Shown here in pieces: positions 44,793 to 54,725 of a stretch of 64,000 nt of DNA. Position numbers and translations under genes: made by a program. The DNA comes from Bufo bufo. Its lineage: Eukaryota; Chordata; Amphibia; Anura; Bufonidae. The notes under the pieces were generated by a model that was not told where the DNA came from, searched no databases, and saw only the letters and a program-made list of their open reading frames with translations. Location of the stretch: the NCBI RefSeq assembly GCF_905171765.1, contig NC_053392.1, positions 111,062,465 through 111,126,464 on the forward strand, given 5' to 3'. Within the stretch, counting starts at the first letter, position 1. Each line of letters starts with the position of its first letter.

Positions 44793-45535
44793 TCGGGTTC
44801 GGTGTTCGGCGATTTCTTGGCGCTTATTGAAAGGCTACTGAGCAGCCAATCAACAAGCATTTAACTGTGTGCCCTTAAAAGCCATCACAGCCATGCCTAC
44901 TAATGGCATGGCTGTGATTGGCCAGTGCAGCATGTGACCCAGCCTCAATATAAGCTGGAGTCACGTAGCGCTGCACATCACTCTGCTGTGCTTAGTGTAG
45001 GGAGAGGATGCTGATGCTGTGAGGGAGAGAATAGGAAAGAAACTTTAACCAGAACTCCAATTGAACTCAGCAATCTACATATATTTTGTTGTGTGGGTGC
45101 AGGGCACAATCTTTTTACCCTGCCCTGAGCCCAGTGACAGAGAAAAAAAAACTTTTTTACGTCTATTAGTTAGGTGGGTGGCAGCCATTTTATCCAAGCT
45201 CAGTGCACCAGCACTGCATATGTTATTTTGTGACATTCAAATCCAAGCTTGAAATACTTCAATACATTTCTTGCTTTGAAAAAACACACATTTTGGCAAT
45301 AACCTTCATCTTGGGCCTCTGCCGCATTAGTCAGTGTGCAATTTAAGCTAGAAATACAGCTATAATTTTCTGGGTTCAAAAAACACCCTTTTTGGACAAA
45401 ATATACTATTTTACAGCCCTTGCTGCATCTGCACGTGTGAAATTAAATCGTTATATACTGCTGTCATATTCTGTTATGAAAAAAACACCCTTTTTGGGCA
45501 AAATACTTAATATTGCAGCCCTTGCTGCATCTGTG

Positions 45536-46523
45536 TGTCACGGCTGAGGATGGGGAAAACCCTCAGCCGTGCGATGCCAGAAGATGGATGGTCGATGCAA
45601 GGCCAGGACAGGAATCAGGGAGCAGGTCACCTCCTATCAATCCCTAATTCTGACCCTGTCTCCTAGCCGTATGAGCCGACCCTGATGGTGGGAGGGCTCA
45701 TACTCCGGAACCTAATATTCCTACTCGCCCTCAGGGTGGCCCTGGACTAGGAGAAAGGGTAAGACTACCTGTTCCTCCAGGATACGGACGAACAGGAGTC
45801 TCACTGGCCAAGCTATAAAGAAAGGAGAAACATAAACAGACATATGGCAATGGCAGGTAAGTTAAAAAAGAACCACACCTACCTGCCACAGACACACAGC
45901 CTGGAACCCATGTGCAAATGCTGCTGTCCACAACAACACAAGGGACACAGCACACACCACACATCACACGGGAACCCAGGAAACAATAAGCTGCAATAAA
46001 TAAAGAGACCAAACACACACCTTCATAACACCATGTAACATAGGCTTATGACCACAAGGGTGGCCCTCACTGGCAGATGGAATATAAACCAGGAGGAAGA
46101 CTCCAGCTAACCATGGCTGAAGAACCCCTCAGACTACTGATCTAAACTGAGGCTTTATAGCCTCTGTAGCCACACCCACACAGACACACCCAGTGCACAC
46201 ATACTAGGAAGGGAATTAACCCTTCCCACACCAGGGAAGGGAAGACAGCCACTTAAAGGGACGTGCACACATACAAAAACCTCGGGCACAACAAACAAAC
46301 CTAAGGCACACCTAATAGACAGGTTGCCAGGTGCAACCGCATGCAATGACAGCGAGCAGCCTAGCAACCAGCTCCAGCTGCTCTACTGCCAGACACCTAA
46401 TGTTGCCAGCGGCAACCACGGGTGAGGCAACATACTTCAGCCCTCACCTGTGATTGACAACAACCCCAGACCACAGGCAACTGCATGCGGTTCAGGAGTC
46501 ACGGCCATACCATGGTCGTGACA
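45536..46523 (-). mobile_element. Solo LTR with 5-bp target duplication CTGTG
   Basis: TGTCACGGCT...GTCGTGACA is flanked by exact CTGTG at 45531-45535 and 46524-46528. Read on the minus strand it starts TGTCACGACCATGG and matches the solo LTR at 1443-2543, with a TATA-like box near 46160. Each end forms a short hairpin. Non-coding. Confidence 0.9.
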
Positions 46524-46918
46524 CTGTGATTGTTAAAAACAAGTTTGAAATACTACAATAATTTTCTGGCTTTGAAAAATCACCCATTTTTGGCAATAGC
46601 CTTCATCTTGGCCCTCTGCCGCAAAAGTCAGTGTGCAATTTAAGCTAGAAATACAGCTATAATTTCCTGGGTTTTAAAAAACACCCTTTTTGGGCAAAAA
46701 TCTTTAATTGAGGCCTAGTCTGCATCTGTACGTGTGAGATACACCCTTTAGATACTGTGGTTCTATTCTGCTATTAAAAATCACCCATTTTGGGCAAAAA
46801 TCTTAAATTGCGACCTAGTTTGCATCTGTACGTGTGAGATACACCATTTAGATACCGTGGTTCTATTCTGCTAATAAAAAAACAACCCATTTAGGGCAAG
46901 ATCCTAAATTTAAGAAAT

Positions 46919-47421
46919 ATGAGGAGAGCGTCAAATAAGGGACGTGGCCCCTGTCGTGTTGCTGCTGGAGAAGCTCCTGTTGCAGGGAGAGGACGTGGTC
47001 GGTCTGTGCCAGCTACACGCTCAAGTGAAACACCTTCCTCAGGTGCGAGTAGGCGAACCTGTAGCGGTATTTGGTCAGGCCTAAAGCGGCTCTACGAATG
47101 GTGAGGCCTGAACAAGTACAGGCAATAGTAGATTGGGTTGCTAACAGTTCCTCCAGTTCCTTCACATTGTCTCCCACCCAGTCTCCTGCTGAAAGATCAG
47201 AGTTAGCACCTTACAAATCAGCCAAGCAGTCTGAGCCCCAAGTCATGTAGCAGTCTCTTCTGCTTTTTAATGACTCTGTTAGCAGGGTCTCCCAGGGCCA
47301 ACCACCTAGCCCTGCCCCAGAAGTGGAAGAGATTGAGTGCACCGATGCCCTACCACATATGTTTCCAGATGAGTACATGGGAGGACCATCGCAGCACGTC
47401 TCGGATGATGACGAAACAAAT
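46919..47421 (+). pseudogene. hAT 4 transposase N-terminus, truncated
   Basis: It starts MRRASNKGRGPCRVAAGEAP, akin to MRQTSNKGRG at 14189. The first frame stops after 61 codons. A second frame continues RPEQVQAIVDWVANSS and FTLSPTQSPAERSELAP, matching the 13.9-kb transposase (RPEQVQALVNWVS, FTVSPTQSSAESAQVAP), and ends at MFPDEYMGG..QHVSDDDET. The BED finger and catalytic domain are missing. Confidence 0.85.
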
Positions 47422-47424
47422 TGA

Positions 47425-47640
47425 CACTTAAAGGGGAGACATTAAGCCTCCTTCTAATTATAAAGTTACCTGGACAAGTAAATCAACAGGGAGGGAGGCC
47501 GACTTCAAAATGTCCGTCATGGTCACCACCCACCTTGAAAAGTTTCCCCCCTCACATATACTAATGTGCCACAAACAGGAAGTTAATATCACCAACCATT
47601 CCCATTTTATTAAGGTGTATCCATATAAATGGCCCACCCT
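47425..47640. mobile_element. Terminal fragment of a DNA transposon
   Basis: The minus strand reads CAGGGTGGGCCATTTATATG from about 47641, followed by GGATACACC and a non-coding subterminal region. The CAGGGTGGG-type end looks like a transposon terminus. The family is not certain and the other end is absent. Confidence 0.45.
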
Positions 47641-48603
47641 GTAGAGCAATTAAAAATCATATATACCCCAAAATAGTACCAAGAAATCTGGCACCTTATC
47701 CCCCAGTTTCCAAAATAGGGTCACTTTTTGGGAGTTTCTACTGTAGGGGTGCATCAGGGGGGCTTTAAATGGGACATGGCATCTAAAAACCAGTCCAGCA
47801 AAATCTGCCTTCCAAAACCAATGCGGCGCTCCTTTTCTTCTGCGCCCTGCCGTGCGCCCTTACATCAGTTTACGACCACATGTGGGGTGTTTCTGTAAAC
47901 CGCAGAATCAGGGTAATAAATATTGAGTTTTGTTTGGCTGTTAACCCTCAATGTGTTAAAGAAAAAATGGTATAAAATGGTATATCTGCTAAAAAAGGGA
48001 AATTTTGAAATTTCATCTCCATTTTCCTTTAGTTCTTGGGAACACCTAATGGGTTAACAAAGTTTGTAAAATCAGTTTTGAGTAACTTGAGGGGTGTAGT
48101 TTCTACAACGGGGTCATTTATGGGGGTAGCCACTATGTAAGCCCCAGATCTGAACTGGTCCTTAAAAAGAGGGTTTTAGAAATTTACTTAAAAATTTTAA
48201 GAATTGCTTCTAAACTTCTAAGCCTTCTAATGTCCTAAAAAAATTAAATGACATTTCCAAAATGATGCCAACATAAAGTAGACATATGGGAAATGTTAAG
48301 TAATAAATGTTTTATGAGGAATCACTTTCTGTTTTAAAAGCAGAGAAATTGAAATTTAGAAAATTGCAAATTTTTCAAACTCTTTGGTAAATTTGGGATT
48401 TTTTTCATAAATAATGGTGAAATATATTGACTCAAATTTATGACTGTCATGAAGTAGAATGTGTCACGAGAAAACAATCTCAGAATAGCTTGGATAAATA
48501 TGTGGTAATAGCTTTGGAACACTTTTAAAGTGACGCATGTCAGATTTGTAAAATTTGACCTGGACACTGGGGCATCATTGACCCTTGGTCATGAAAGGGT
48601 TAA
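47641..48603. repeat. TTAA-type interspersed repeat
   Basis: A non-coding A/T-rich repeat ending TCATGAAAGGGTTAA (TTAA at 48600-48603). It contains CCAGTTTCCAAAATAGGGTCAC and GGGGTGTTTCTGTAAACC. Its ends resemble TTAACTCCTTAAGG at 61258 in style. No transposase is present. Confidence 0.5.
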
Positions 48604-48649
48604 TAAAGCATATACTTGCCTTATGTATATACAACTGCATAAAACACCA

Positions 48650-48935
48650 TTTATGTCAGGTGAATGCCTAATTTTTGGGGCCTGTTCTAGCCAACAGTTA
48701 AATTTTTATCCTGTGACCGCCTAATGTACCTCCAGCCACATAATCCAAAGTTCTTTGCTGTCAGGTGAATTCCTATTGCCTCATTTTTTGGGCCTGTACT
48801 GGCCGACAGTTATATTTTTATCCTGTGACCGCCTAATGTACCTCCAGCTACAGAATCCAAAGTTCTTTGCTGTCAGGTAAATGTCTATTGCCTAATTTTT
48901 GGGGCTTGTACTGGCTGATAGTTAAAATTTTTTTT
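48650..48935. repeat. Tandem array, three units of about 107 bp
   Basis: Each unit has TCAGGTGAAT, CCTAATTTTTGGGGCCTG and TCCTGTGACCGCCTAATG, with AAAGTTCTTTGCTG. This resembles hAT subterminal arrays, but no hAT end was found next to it. Confidence 0.85.
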
Positions 48936-48939
48936 TTAT

Positions 48940-49573
48940 CTCTAGCCACATATTCACACCCCTGTCCCACTCCTCTGCCTCTCATTATGGTAGCATATGA
49001 ACCGCATTCACCATAAGGACCTTCTAATGTCACAGGGTCATGTGACTGTGCCCCCCACCCCGTACTGTGCCCCTCACCCCGTACTGTGTCCTCCCTTTTA
49101 CCCTGCATTGTGCCCTCTTACCACTCCCTGTGCAGTGCCCTTAGTCATTCCTTGTACTGTGTCCTCTTATACTCTTTTATCCGGTCACGGTATGGCAGTG
49201 TTATCCAGTCACTGTGCAGAGGTGTTATCCGGTCAATGTATGGCGTTGATATCCAATATCTGGATGGTCATAACTGTATCCCTTTCCCTGCCCACGTCAT
49301 CCTTTTTTAGACATGGCATGAGCGGGAAAAATATGCAGATTGCGGTGCTAAGGACCTTTGCGCCACAATCTGTGTAAGAAATACACCTAACATACGTATT
49401 TCTATATAATAAATGATCACCTAATTGTAATATCATTCGGGGTAGGGCTAATATCTTTATATTATATAGATTCTAGTGTATTATACTGTGCTCTGTATTT
49501 CCCAGTAGAAAATGATCCTTGGGAAACACAGTCCTCATCCCTGACCACCAGGACCAGGTAGTGCTCTGTCAGT
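48940..49573. other. Unassigned repeat-like stretch, no gene seen
   Basis: Contains repeated CCCCGTACTGTG and TTATCCGGTCA words (49050-49245). The remainder is A/T-rich with no convincing frame. Confidence 0.5.
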
Positions 49574-49715
49574 ACATAGAAACATAGAAACATAGAATGT
49601 GTCGGCAGATAAGAACCATTTGGCCCATCTAGTCTGCCCAATATATCTGAATCCTATGAATAGTCCCTGGCCTTATCTTATATGAAGGATAGCCTTATGC
49701 CTATCCCATGCATGC

Positions 49716-50377
49716 TGTGGGGATCCGCTCTGGTAGGCAGTGGTAGCGAGTGCAGTATAGAGGCAACACAGACCGGTCTTGGTGTAAAACACAATGCTTT
49801 GTTTATTCACACGGTGCATATTTGTGAAAGACGGTGCAGTTCATAGGGAGGGTGGTCACACACCACAGCAAAATAATAGTTCAAACACAGCAAGTCCCTG
49901 CTGCAGGCTACTTGAGGCCTGTTTCAGTCACATAAAGCAAAGTCTATTTAAAGCCAGGAGTAATGTCACCTTTTCTCCTTGGTGAAGTAAGTCCATGAGT
50001 CCGGCTCCTAGCCACAGGACATGGATCCCTCCTGGATTCAGCTGCGGGTCCCTGCACACTCCTTTACAGGCCTCAGCACGCAGCCCAGCTCACCTCCACT
50101 CCTCACTCTCACAGCCAGAGAACACAGCAGCTCCACACTGAGAACCACACCCTTGTTGCTGGTCAGGTTTTAACCCTTCCCTGCAAAACCTGGCCTGGAC
50201 CGTGGGGAGACAGGCACCCGCCCGCATATCTGCCTGCTCCCAATAAGAGCCGGCCCGGATCCGTTGTTAACAGCGTAACCGCTGCAAAATGCACTTTTCC
50301 GGCTCTTACTCCAGCGGGGCCAGGACCCCCGCTGGCACGTACCTCCCGTTTACCACCACCCCAGGTACTCTCCTACA
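49716..50377 (-). repeat. 3' LTR of the Gypsy element
   Basis: On the minus strand it starts TGTAGGAGAG and ends GATCCCCACA, 662 bp, same length as the 5' LTR. The pol frame ends inside it (stop at 50306). Confidence 0.95.
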
Positions 50378-53300
50378 TATCCCCCCCCTTTGTTCAATCC
50401 TGAAGGGTTGCACACCCTGTTCAATCCTGAACGGTTGGACACACGTACAACAGTGTGCCCGGGACAGGGCATCGGCATTCTCCTGTAAGCGGCCTGCCCT
50501 GTGTTCGACACTGAACTTAAAATTCTGGAGGGATAAGAACCACCTGGTGACCCGGGCACTCCCCTCCTTGGCCCGGCTCATCCACTGAAGAGGGGAATGG
50601 TCGGTCACCAGACGGAACCTTCTCCCTAACAGATAGTACCTAAGGGACTCGAGGGCCCACTTAATGGCCAGGCATTCTCTCTCTATCACGCTGTACCTGG
50701 TTTCCGCTGGGGTGAGTTTGCGACTCAGGAAGACAACAGGGTGTTCCTCCCCACTGATTTCCTGAGAGAGTACTGCCCCTAGGCCCACTCCAGAGGCGTC
50801 CGTCTGAACGACAAATTCCCGTGTGAAGTCTGGTGTCACCAAAACCGGGGACCCACACAGAGCCGACTTCAAACGGGAGAACGCATCTTCCGCCTGCTCA
50901 TCCCAGCGGACCATCACAGTCTTCCTCCCCTTTAAAAGTCTTGTCAATGGGGCCGCTACTGTGGCAAAGTTGGGGATAAAGCGCCTGTAATATCCTATCA
51001 TCCCTAGGAACGAACGTACTTGCTTGGTGGTAAGAGGTCTGGGCCAGCTCTTGATCGCCTCAACCTTGTCTACCTGGGGTTTGACAACTCCCCGCCCAAT
51101 CACATATCCCAGGTATCGGACCTCCTCGAACCCGATCGAACATTTTTTTGGGTTGGCCGTCAGTCCGGCTTTTCTAAGTGAATCGACTACGGCCTGTACC
51201 TTGGGCAGGTGACTCTCCCAGTCCTGGCTAAACACGATGATGTCATCGAGATATGCCGAAGCATATGGACGATGGGGCCGTAGTATGACGTCCATCAATC
51301 GCTGGAAGGTGGCTGGAGCGCCATGCAGGCCAAAGGGCAAAACTTGGTACTGAAATAACCCCTCGGGGGTGACAAAGGCAGTCTTCTCCTTTGCCGCCTC
51401 CGTGAGAGGCACCTGCCAATATCCTTTTGTGAGGTCGAGGACCGAGAAATAGCGAGCTTTCCCTAGCCGTTCTATGAGCTCGTCTACCCGGGGCATGGGG
51501 TAGGCATCGAATTTCGACACTTCGTTGAGCTTTCTAAAGTCATTGCAGAAGCGCAGAGTACCGTCAGGTTTTGGGATGAGGACTATGGGGCTGGCCCACT
51601 CGCTCCTTGACTCCTCAATCACCCCTAACCTCAACATCGACCTTACTTCTTCTGAAATGGCCTGTCGCCGGGCCTCCGGTACACGATACGGCTTTAACCG
51701 TACCCTGACGTGGGGCTCGGTGACGATGTCATGTCGGACTACCGAAGTTCGACCAGGAAGCTCAGAGAACACGTCCCTATTTCGACTCACCAACTCTTTG
51801 GCTTCCTGAGCTTGTTTGGTCGACAGACCACCCGCTATCTTTACCGTGGAGGTGCCCTCCGGGACCTCGGGTGGAGCTGGGATCTTCCCCGCAGACAAGA
51901 CAGTGCTTGGGCCGTCCCCAATGAGACACTCCCTATCTCTCCACGATTTCAGTAAATTTACATGATATACCTGTTCTGGCTTCCGCCGGCCTGGCTGGGA
52001 TATCTTGTAATTCACTGGCCCTACCTTCTCTTTCACCTCGTAGGGACCTTGCCACCGTGCCAAAAACTTACTGTCAATGGTGGGGACTAGCACCAGTACC
52101 CGGTCACCCGGGTTAAATGTCCAGACCTGGGCACTCCGGTTGTATACCCGGCTCTGTGCCAGTTGGGCGGCCTCCATGTGTTCCCGGACGATTGGTAGGA
52201 CTGTCTCGATACGGTCCTGCATCTTTTCTATATGCTCTATAATACTCTTGTGTGGGGTGGGCTGTTGCTCCCACGCCTCTTTAGCGATGTCCAGCAACCC
52301 TCTTGGCCGTCGACCGTACAATAGCTCGAAGGGCGAGAATCCCGTAGAGGCCTGGGGCACTTCTCGCACTGCGAACAATACGTACGGCAGCAACAAGTCC
52401 CAATCCTTTCCGTCTTTGGCTACGGTTCTTTTAAGCATAGTTTTTAGGGTTTTGTTAAAGCGCTCCACTAGTCCGTCGGTTTGAGGATGGTATACGGACG
52501 TGTGTAACCGTTTAACCCCTAAAAGCTTGCAGAGCTCCCTCGTCACCTTAGACATGAAGGGTGTCCCCTGGTCGGTCAGGATCTCTTTTGGAATCCCCAC
52601 TCTTGCGAACATGCCCATGAGTTCTTTAGCTATGAGCTTAGCTGAAGTATGACGTAGTGGGATCGCTTCAGGATATCTGGTGGCATAGTCTAAGACCACC
52701 AAGATATGCTGGTGCCCTCTGGCCGACTTGTTTATGGGGCCTACCAGATCCATCCCTATTCTTTCGAAGGGGACCTCAATGATGGGCATGGGTACTAGGG
52801 GACTGCGATAGTGGGGTTGGGGGCTCGTCATCTGACACACTGGACAGGATTGGCAAAACCTTTTGACCTCCTCATAAACCCCGGGCCAATAGAACCTTTG
52901 CAGAATCCGCTCTTGGGTTTTTTTTACGCCCAAGTGTCCTCCCAGCACGTGGGAGTGGGCCAAGTCCAGTACCACACGGCGGTATGGCTGGGGTACCACC
53001 AGCTGCTCCACTACCTCGTGCTGCACTTTGTCCACCCTATACAGCAGGTCCTGGTTAAAAGCTAAATGGGGAAACACCGAGTCGGCCCCTGGGTGCTGAG
53101 CCACCCCATTTACCACTGTCACCCCTTCCCTCGCCCGCAATAATGTCGGATCCTGGAGCTGGGCGGTCCCGAACGTGTCACGGGATACCTCCAGGTCCGG
53201 GATGGACGGGGTTTCCACGGATTCGCCTGCCAACACCTCTAGGGGAAACCTATCGGGATGACACTCTACAGGTGATGTGGTGACCCCTACGGCTGGTATC

Positions 53301-53731
53301 CCCGCATCGGGATCCTCGGGCACTGGGCCAGATTGTCGTCTGTCCCTAAGGGAAGGCATATCGCTCTTCCATAGAGTCCAGAATAAAGGAAAATCCCTTC
53401 CCAGTATGGCGGCATAAGGGATTTGGCGTCCCACCCCGACGACATGCTGCACCTCTTTGCCCAACACGGACATGGTAACCCTGGCAGTGGGGTACTCCCG
53501 GCGATCCCCATGGATACAGACAATGGACAGGGTTTGCTTCTCTGGGAGTGTCTCAGACACTAGGGACGCATGCACTAGGGTTACCAGGCTCCCAGAGTCC
53601 AGCAAAGCATTAATCGGATGCCCATCGATCAAGACTTGGCACAGAGGTGGCATATCGGCGTCCGGCCAGGCATCTGCGGTACATACAGGCCGGGCAAAGA
53701 AAGAGGACCGGCGAGCGAACCCGCAGTCCAT
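50306..53731 (-). CDS. pol: Gypsy Pol polyprotein: protease, integrase, reverse transcriptase, RNase H
   Basis: An open frame of 1141 codons from the first ATG; the frame is open further upstream through a zinc knuckle. Protease: LLDSGS at residues 44-49. Integrase: zinc-binding H261, H266, C296, C299; catalytic D328 (GMDLVGP), D387 (LTDQGTPF) and E423 (LVERFNK), spacing DD35E; GPY/F motif at about 562-564. Reverse transcriptase: FSVLDLTKGYWQ (762-773), LPFGLHGAPATFQ, YLDD at 827-830. RNase H: QTDASG (976-981), TDHSPLQW. Integrase therefore precedes the reverse transcriptase, unlike standard Ty3/Gypsy and like Gmr1 elements. The protein copies the RNA and integrates the DNA. The last 23 codons are LTR-encoded. 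Confidence 0.95.
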   Translation of the reverse strand: MDCGFARRSSFFARPVCTADAWPDADMPPLCQVLIDGHPINALLDSGSLVTLVHASLVSETLPEKQTLSIVCIHGDRREYPTARVTMSVLGKEVQHVVGVGRQIPYAAILGRDFPLFWTLWKSDMPSLRDRRQSGPVPEDPDAGIPAVGVTTSPVECHPDRFPLEVLAGESVETPSIPDLEVSRDTFGTAQLQDPTLLRAREGVTVVNGVAQHPGADSVFPHLAFNQDLLYRVDKVQHEVVEQLVVPQPYRRVVLDLAHSHVLGGHLGVKKTQERILQRFYWPGVYEEVKRFCQSCPVCQMTSPQPHYRSPLVPMPIIEVPFERIGMDLVGPINKSARGHQHILVVLDYATRYPEAIPLRHTSAKLIAKELMGMFARVGIPKEILTDQGTPFMSKVTRELCKLLGVKRLHTSVYHPQTDGLVERFNKTLKTMLKRTVAKDGKDWDLLLPYVLFAVREVPQASTGFSPFELLYGRRPRGLLDIAKEAWEQQPTPHKSIIEHIEKMQDRIETVLPIVREHMEAAQLAQSRVYNRSAQVWTFNPGDRVLVLVPTIDSKFLARWQGPYEVKEKVGPVNYKISQPGRRKPEQVYHVNLLKSWRDRECLIGDGPSTVLSAGKIPAPPEVPEGTSTVKIAGGLSTKQAQEAKELVSRNRDVFSELPGRTSVVRHDIVTEPHVRVRLKPYRVPEARRQAISEEVRSMLRLGVIEESRSEWASPIVLIPKPDGTLRFCNDFRKLNEVSKFDAYPMPRVDELIERLGKARYFSVLDLTKGYWQVPLTEAAKEKTAFVTPEGLFQYQVLPFGLHGAPATFQRLMDVILRPHRPYASAYLDDIIVFSQDWESHLPKVQAVVDSLRKAGLTANPKKCSIGFEEVRYLGYVIGRGVVKPQVDKVEAIKSWPRPLTTKQVRSFLGMIGYYRRFIPNFATVAAPLTRLLKGRKTVMVRWDEQAEDAFSRLKSALCGSPVLVTPDFTREFVVQTDASGVGLGAVLSQEISGEEHPVVFLSRKLTPAETRYSVIERECLAIKWALESLRYYLLGRRFRLVTDHSPLQWMSRAKEGSARVTRWFLSLQNFKFSVEHRAGRLQENADALSRAHCCTCVQPFRIEQGVQPFRIEQRGGICRRVPGVVVNGRYVPAGVLAPLE
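50378..50391 (-). other. Polypurine tract of the Gypsy element
   Basis: On the minus strand AAAGGGGGGGGATA lies directly before the 3' LTR, the usual place for plus-strand DNA priming. Confidence 0.85.
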
Positions 53732-54666
53732 GGGTTCAGGTGTTTGAGGACAGTTCGCTGCCCTATGTCCCAGGCCGTGGCAGTGCCAACATTGAATCCC
53801 CGTGGTCCCTCCCCGGTCTCTCTTCCCTGGGGTAGGACTAGCCTTCCCCCCCTTTGTGGTTGGGTCCCTTTTTCCGGATCCCTAGCCTGAGAGGGAGCCT
53901 GACGGGATTCCCGTACCTGCGCTGAGTCCCGCACCAAGTCCTGGGTCGCCACATACCTCTCGACTAGGCTTACTAACTGATCCAGGTTGCTGGGGTCTCC
54001 CTGACCAACCCAGCGCTGTATGGCCCTTGGCAGGGTCCGCACCAAACGATCGACCACCACCCGTTCCACCATCTGCGAGGGGCTCAATGTCTCAGGCTGC
54101 AGCCATTTTTTTACTAGGTGTAACAGGTCATAGGCCTGGGACCGAGCAGGCCGGGACTCAGAGAAGGCCCACTGGTAGACTCGATGTGCACGCACATAGG
54201 TATTAACCCCAAGACGAGCCAACACCTCCCCCTTCAGCCTCTTATAGCTCTTGGCTTCCTCCTGACTGAGGTCGAAGTAGGCCTTTTGTGCGTCTCCCAC
54301 TAAAAATGGCGCTACTACTTCGGCCCACTGTTCTGCCGGTAACCTTTCCTGTTCCGCAGTGCGTTCGAAGACCATCAGGAACGCCTCGATATCATCCTCG
54401 GGGCCCATCTTTCTTAACGCTGAGCGCACCTTATCCCGGGCAGCAGGTAGGACTGCGGTTCCCCCTGGGACGGCTTGTTGTTGTAACACACGCATGGACT
54501 CCTGCATAGTCGCCAGTTGCTGGGCCAGTAGACTATTCAACTGCCGCTGGTCTCTCAGGGCTTCCTCATGTCTCCGAGTAGCCTCCTCATTACTTTGCAC
54601 CAAGTGTCTAATGGCTTCCTCCATCTTATCTGGAGCCACAAAACTTGCCGGTTTAATATATGACAT
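53629..54666 (-). CDS. gag: Gypsy Gag polyprotein with SCAN-like capsid region
   Basis: A frame of 345 codons from MSYIKPASF at 54666, chosen because the upstream ATG (54804) lies inside the 5' LTR. Residues 15-60 form a likely coiled coil (EEAIRHLVQSNEEATRRHEE). Residues 90-135 (DDIEAFLMVFERTAEQERLP..WAEVVAPFLVGDAQKAYFDL) are a capsid-like segment. Residues 142-244 (YKRLKGEVLARLG ... SLVERYVATQ) resemble the SCAN fold, which is known to derive from Gmr1-type Gag. The protein should form the particle. The CCHC knuckle (CWHCHGLGHRAANC) is not in this frame: it is reached only by a -1 shift at 53846-53852. Past that point the gag frame continues to a stop at 53629. Confidence 0.88.
   Translation of the reverse strand: MSYIKPASFVAPDKMEEAIRHLVQSNEEATRRHEEALRDQRQLNSLLAQQLATMQESMRVLQQQAVPGGTAVLPAARDKVRSALRKMGPEDDIEAFLMVFERTAEQERLPAEQWAEVVAPFLVGDAQKAYFDLSQEEAKSYKRLKGEVLARLGVNTYVRAHRVYQWAFSESRPARSQAYDLLHLVKKWLQPETLSPSQMVERVVVDRLVRTLPRAIQRWVGQGDPSNLDQLVSLVERYVATQDLVRDSAQVRESRQAPSQARDPEKGTQPQRGGRLVLPQGRETGEGPRGFNVGTATAWDIGQRTVLKHLNPWTAGSLAGPLSLPGLYVPQMPGRTPICHLCAKS
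53845..53853 (-). promoter_or_regulatory. Candidate -1 frameshift site between gag and pol
   Basis: Seven G (53846-53852, minus strand) give the heptamer G GGG GGA in the gag frame, which fits X XXY YYZ. A -1 slip places the ribosome in the pol frame, which is open and encodes KGGKASPTPGKRD, then the zinc knuckle and protease. A one-base loss or gain in a homopolymer is the alternative explanation. Confidence 0.55.
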
Positions 54667-54705
54667 ACAGTCCAAACAACACAATTTTTTGGCCTCACTG
54701 CTGTT

Positions 54706-54723
54706 TGCCCGCTGAAGCCACCA
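54706..54723 (-). other. Primer-binding site of the Gypsy element
   Basis: Two bases (AT) after the 5' LTR, the minus strand reads TGGTGGCTTCAGCGG, starting with TGG complementary to the tRNA CCA end. The primer tRNA was not identified. Confidence 0.75.
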
Positions 54724-54725
54724 AT

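Larger units (their letters stand above)
43139..47421 (+). mobile_element. hAT transposon 4, 5' part, interrupted by two LTR insertions
   Basis: It starts TAGGGTTGAGCGAAACGG, with GTAAAGTTC and CCGAACTTTAG. This is the terminus that the hAT at 8595-15404 lacks on its right side. The 5' non-coding sequence (ATCAACAAGCATTTAACTG, GTGACCCAGCCTC, then repeats with AACACCCTTTTTGGGC) is interrupted by 43240-44792 and 45536-46523. The transposase starts at 46919 and is cut at 47421. The 3' half is absent. Confidence 0.85.

Noticed and set aside
50289..53065. Plus-strand frames opposite pol
   Set aside because: Antisense shadows of a coding region with no domain of their own.
53287..53523. Separate protein in another frame of the protease region
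   Set aside because: Shadow frame of pol; it reappears at 1253-1468 only because the DNA is the same.
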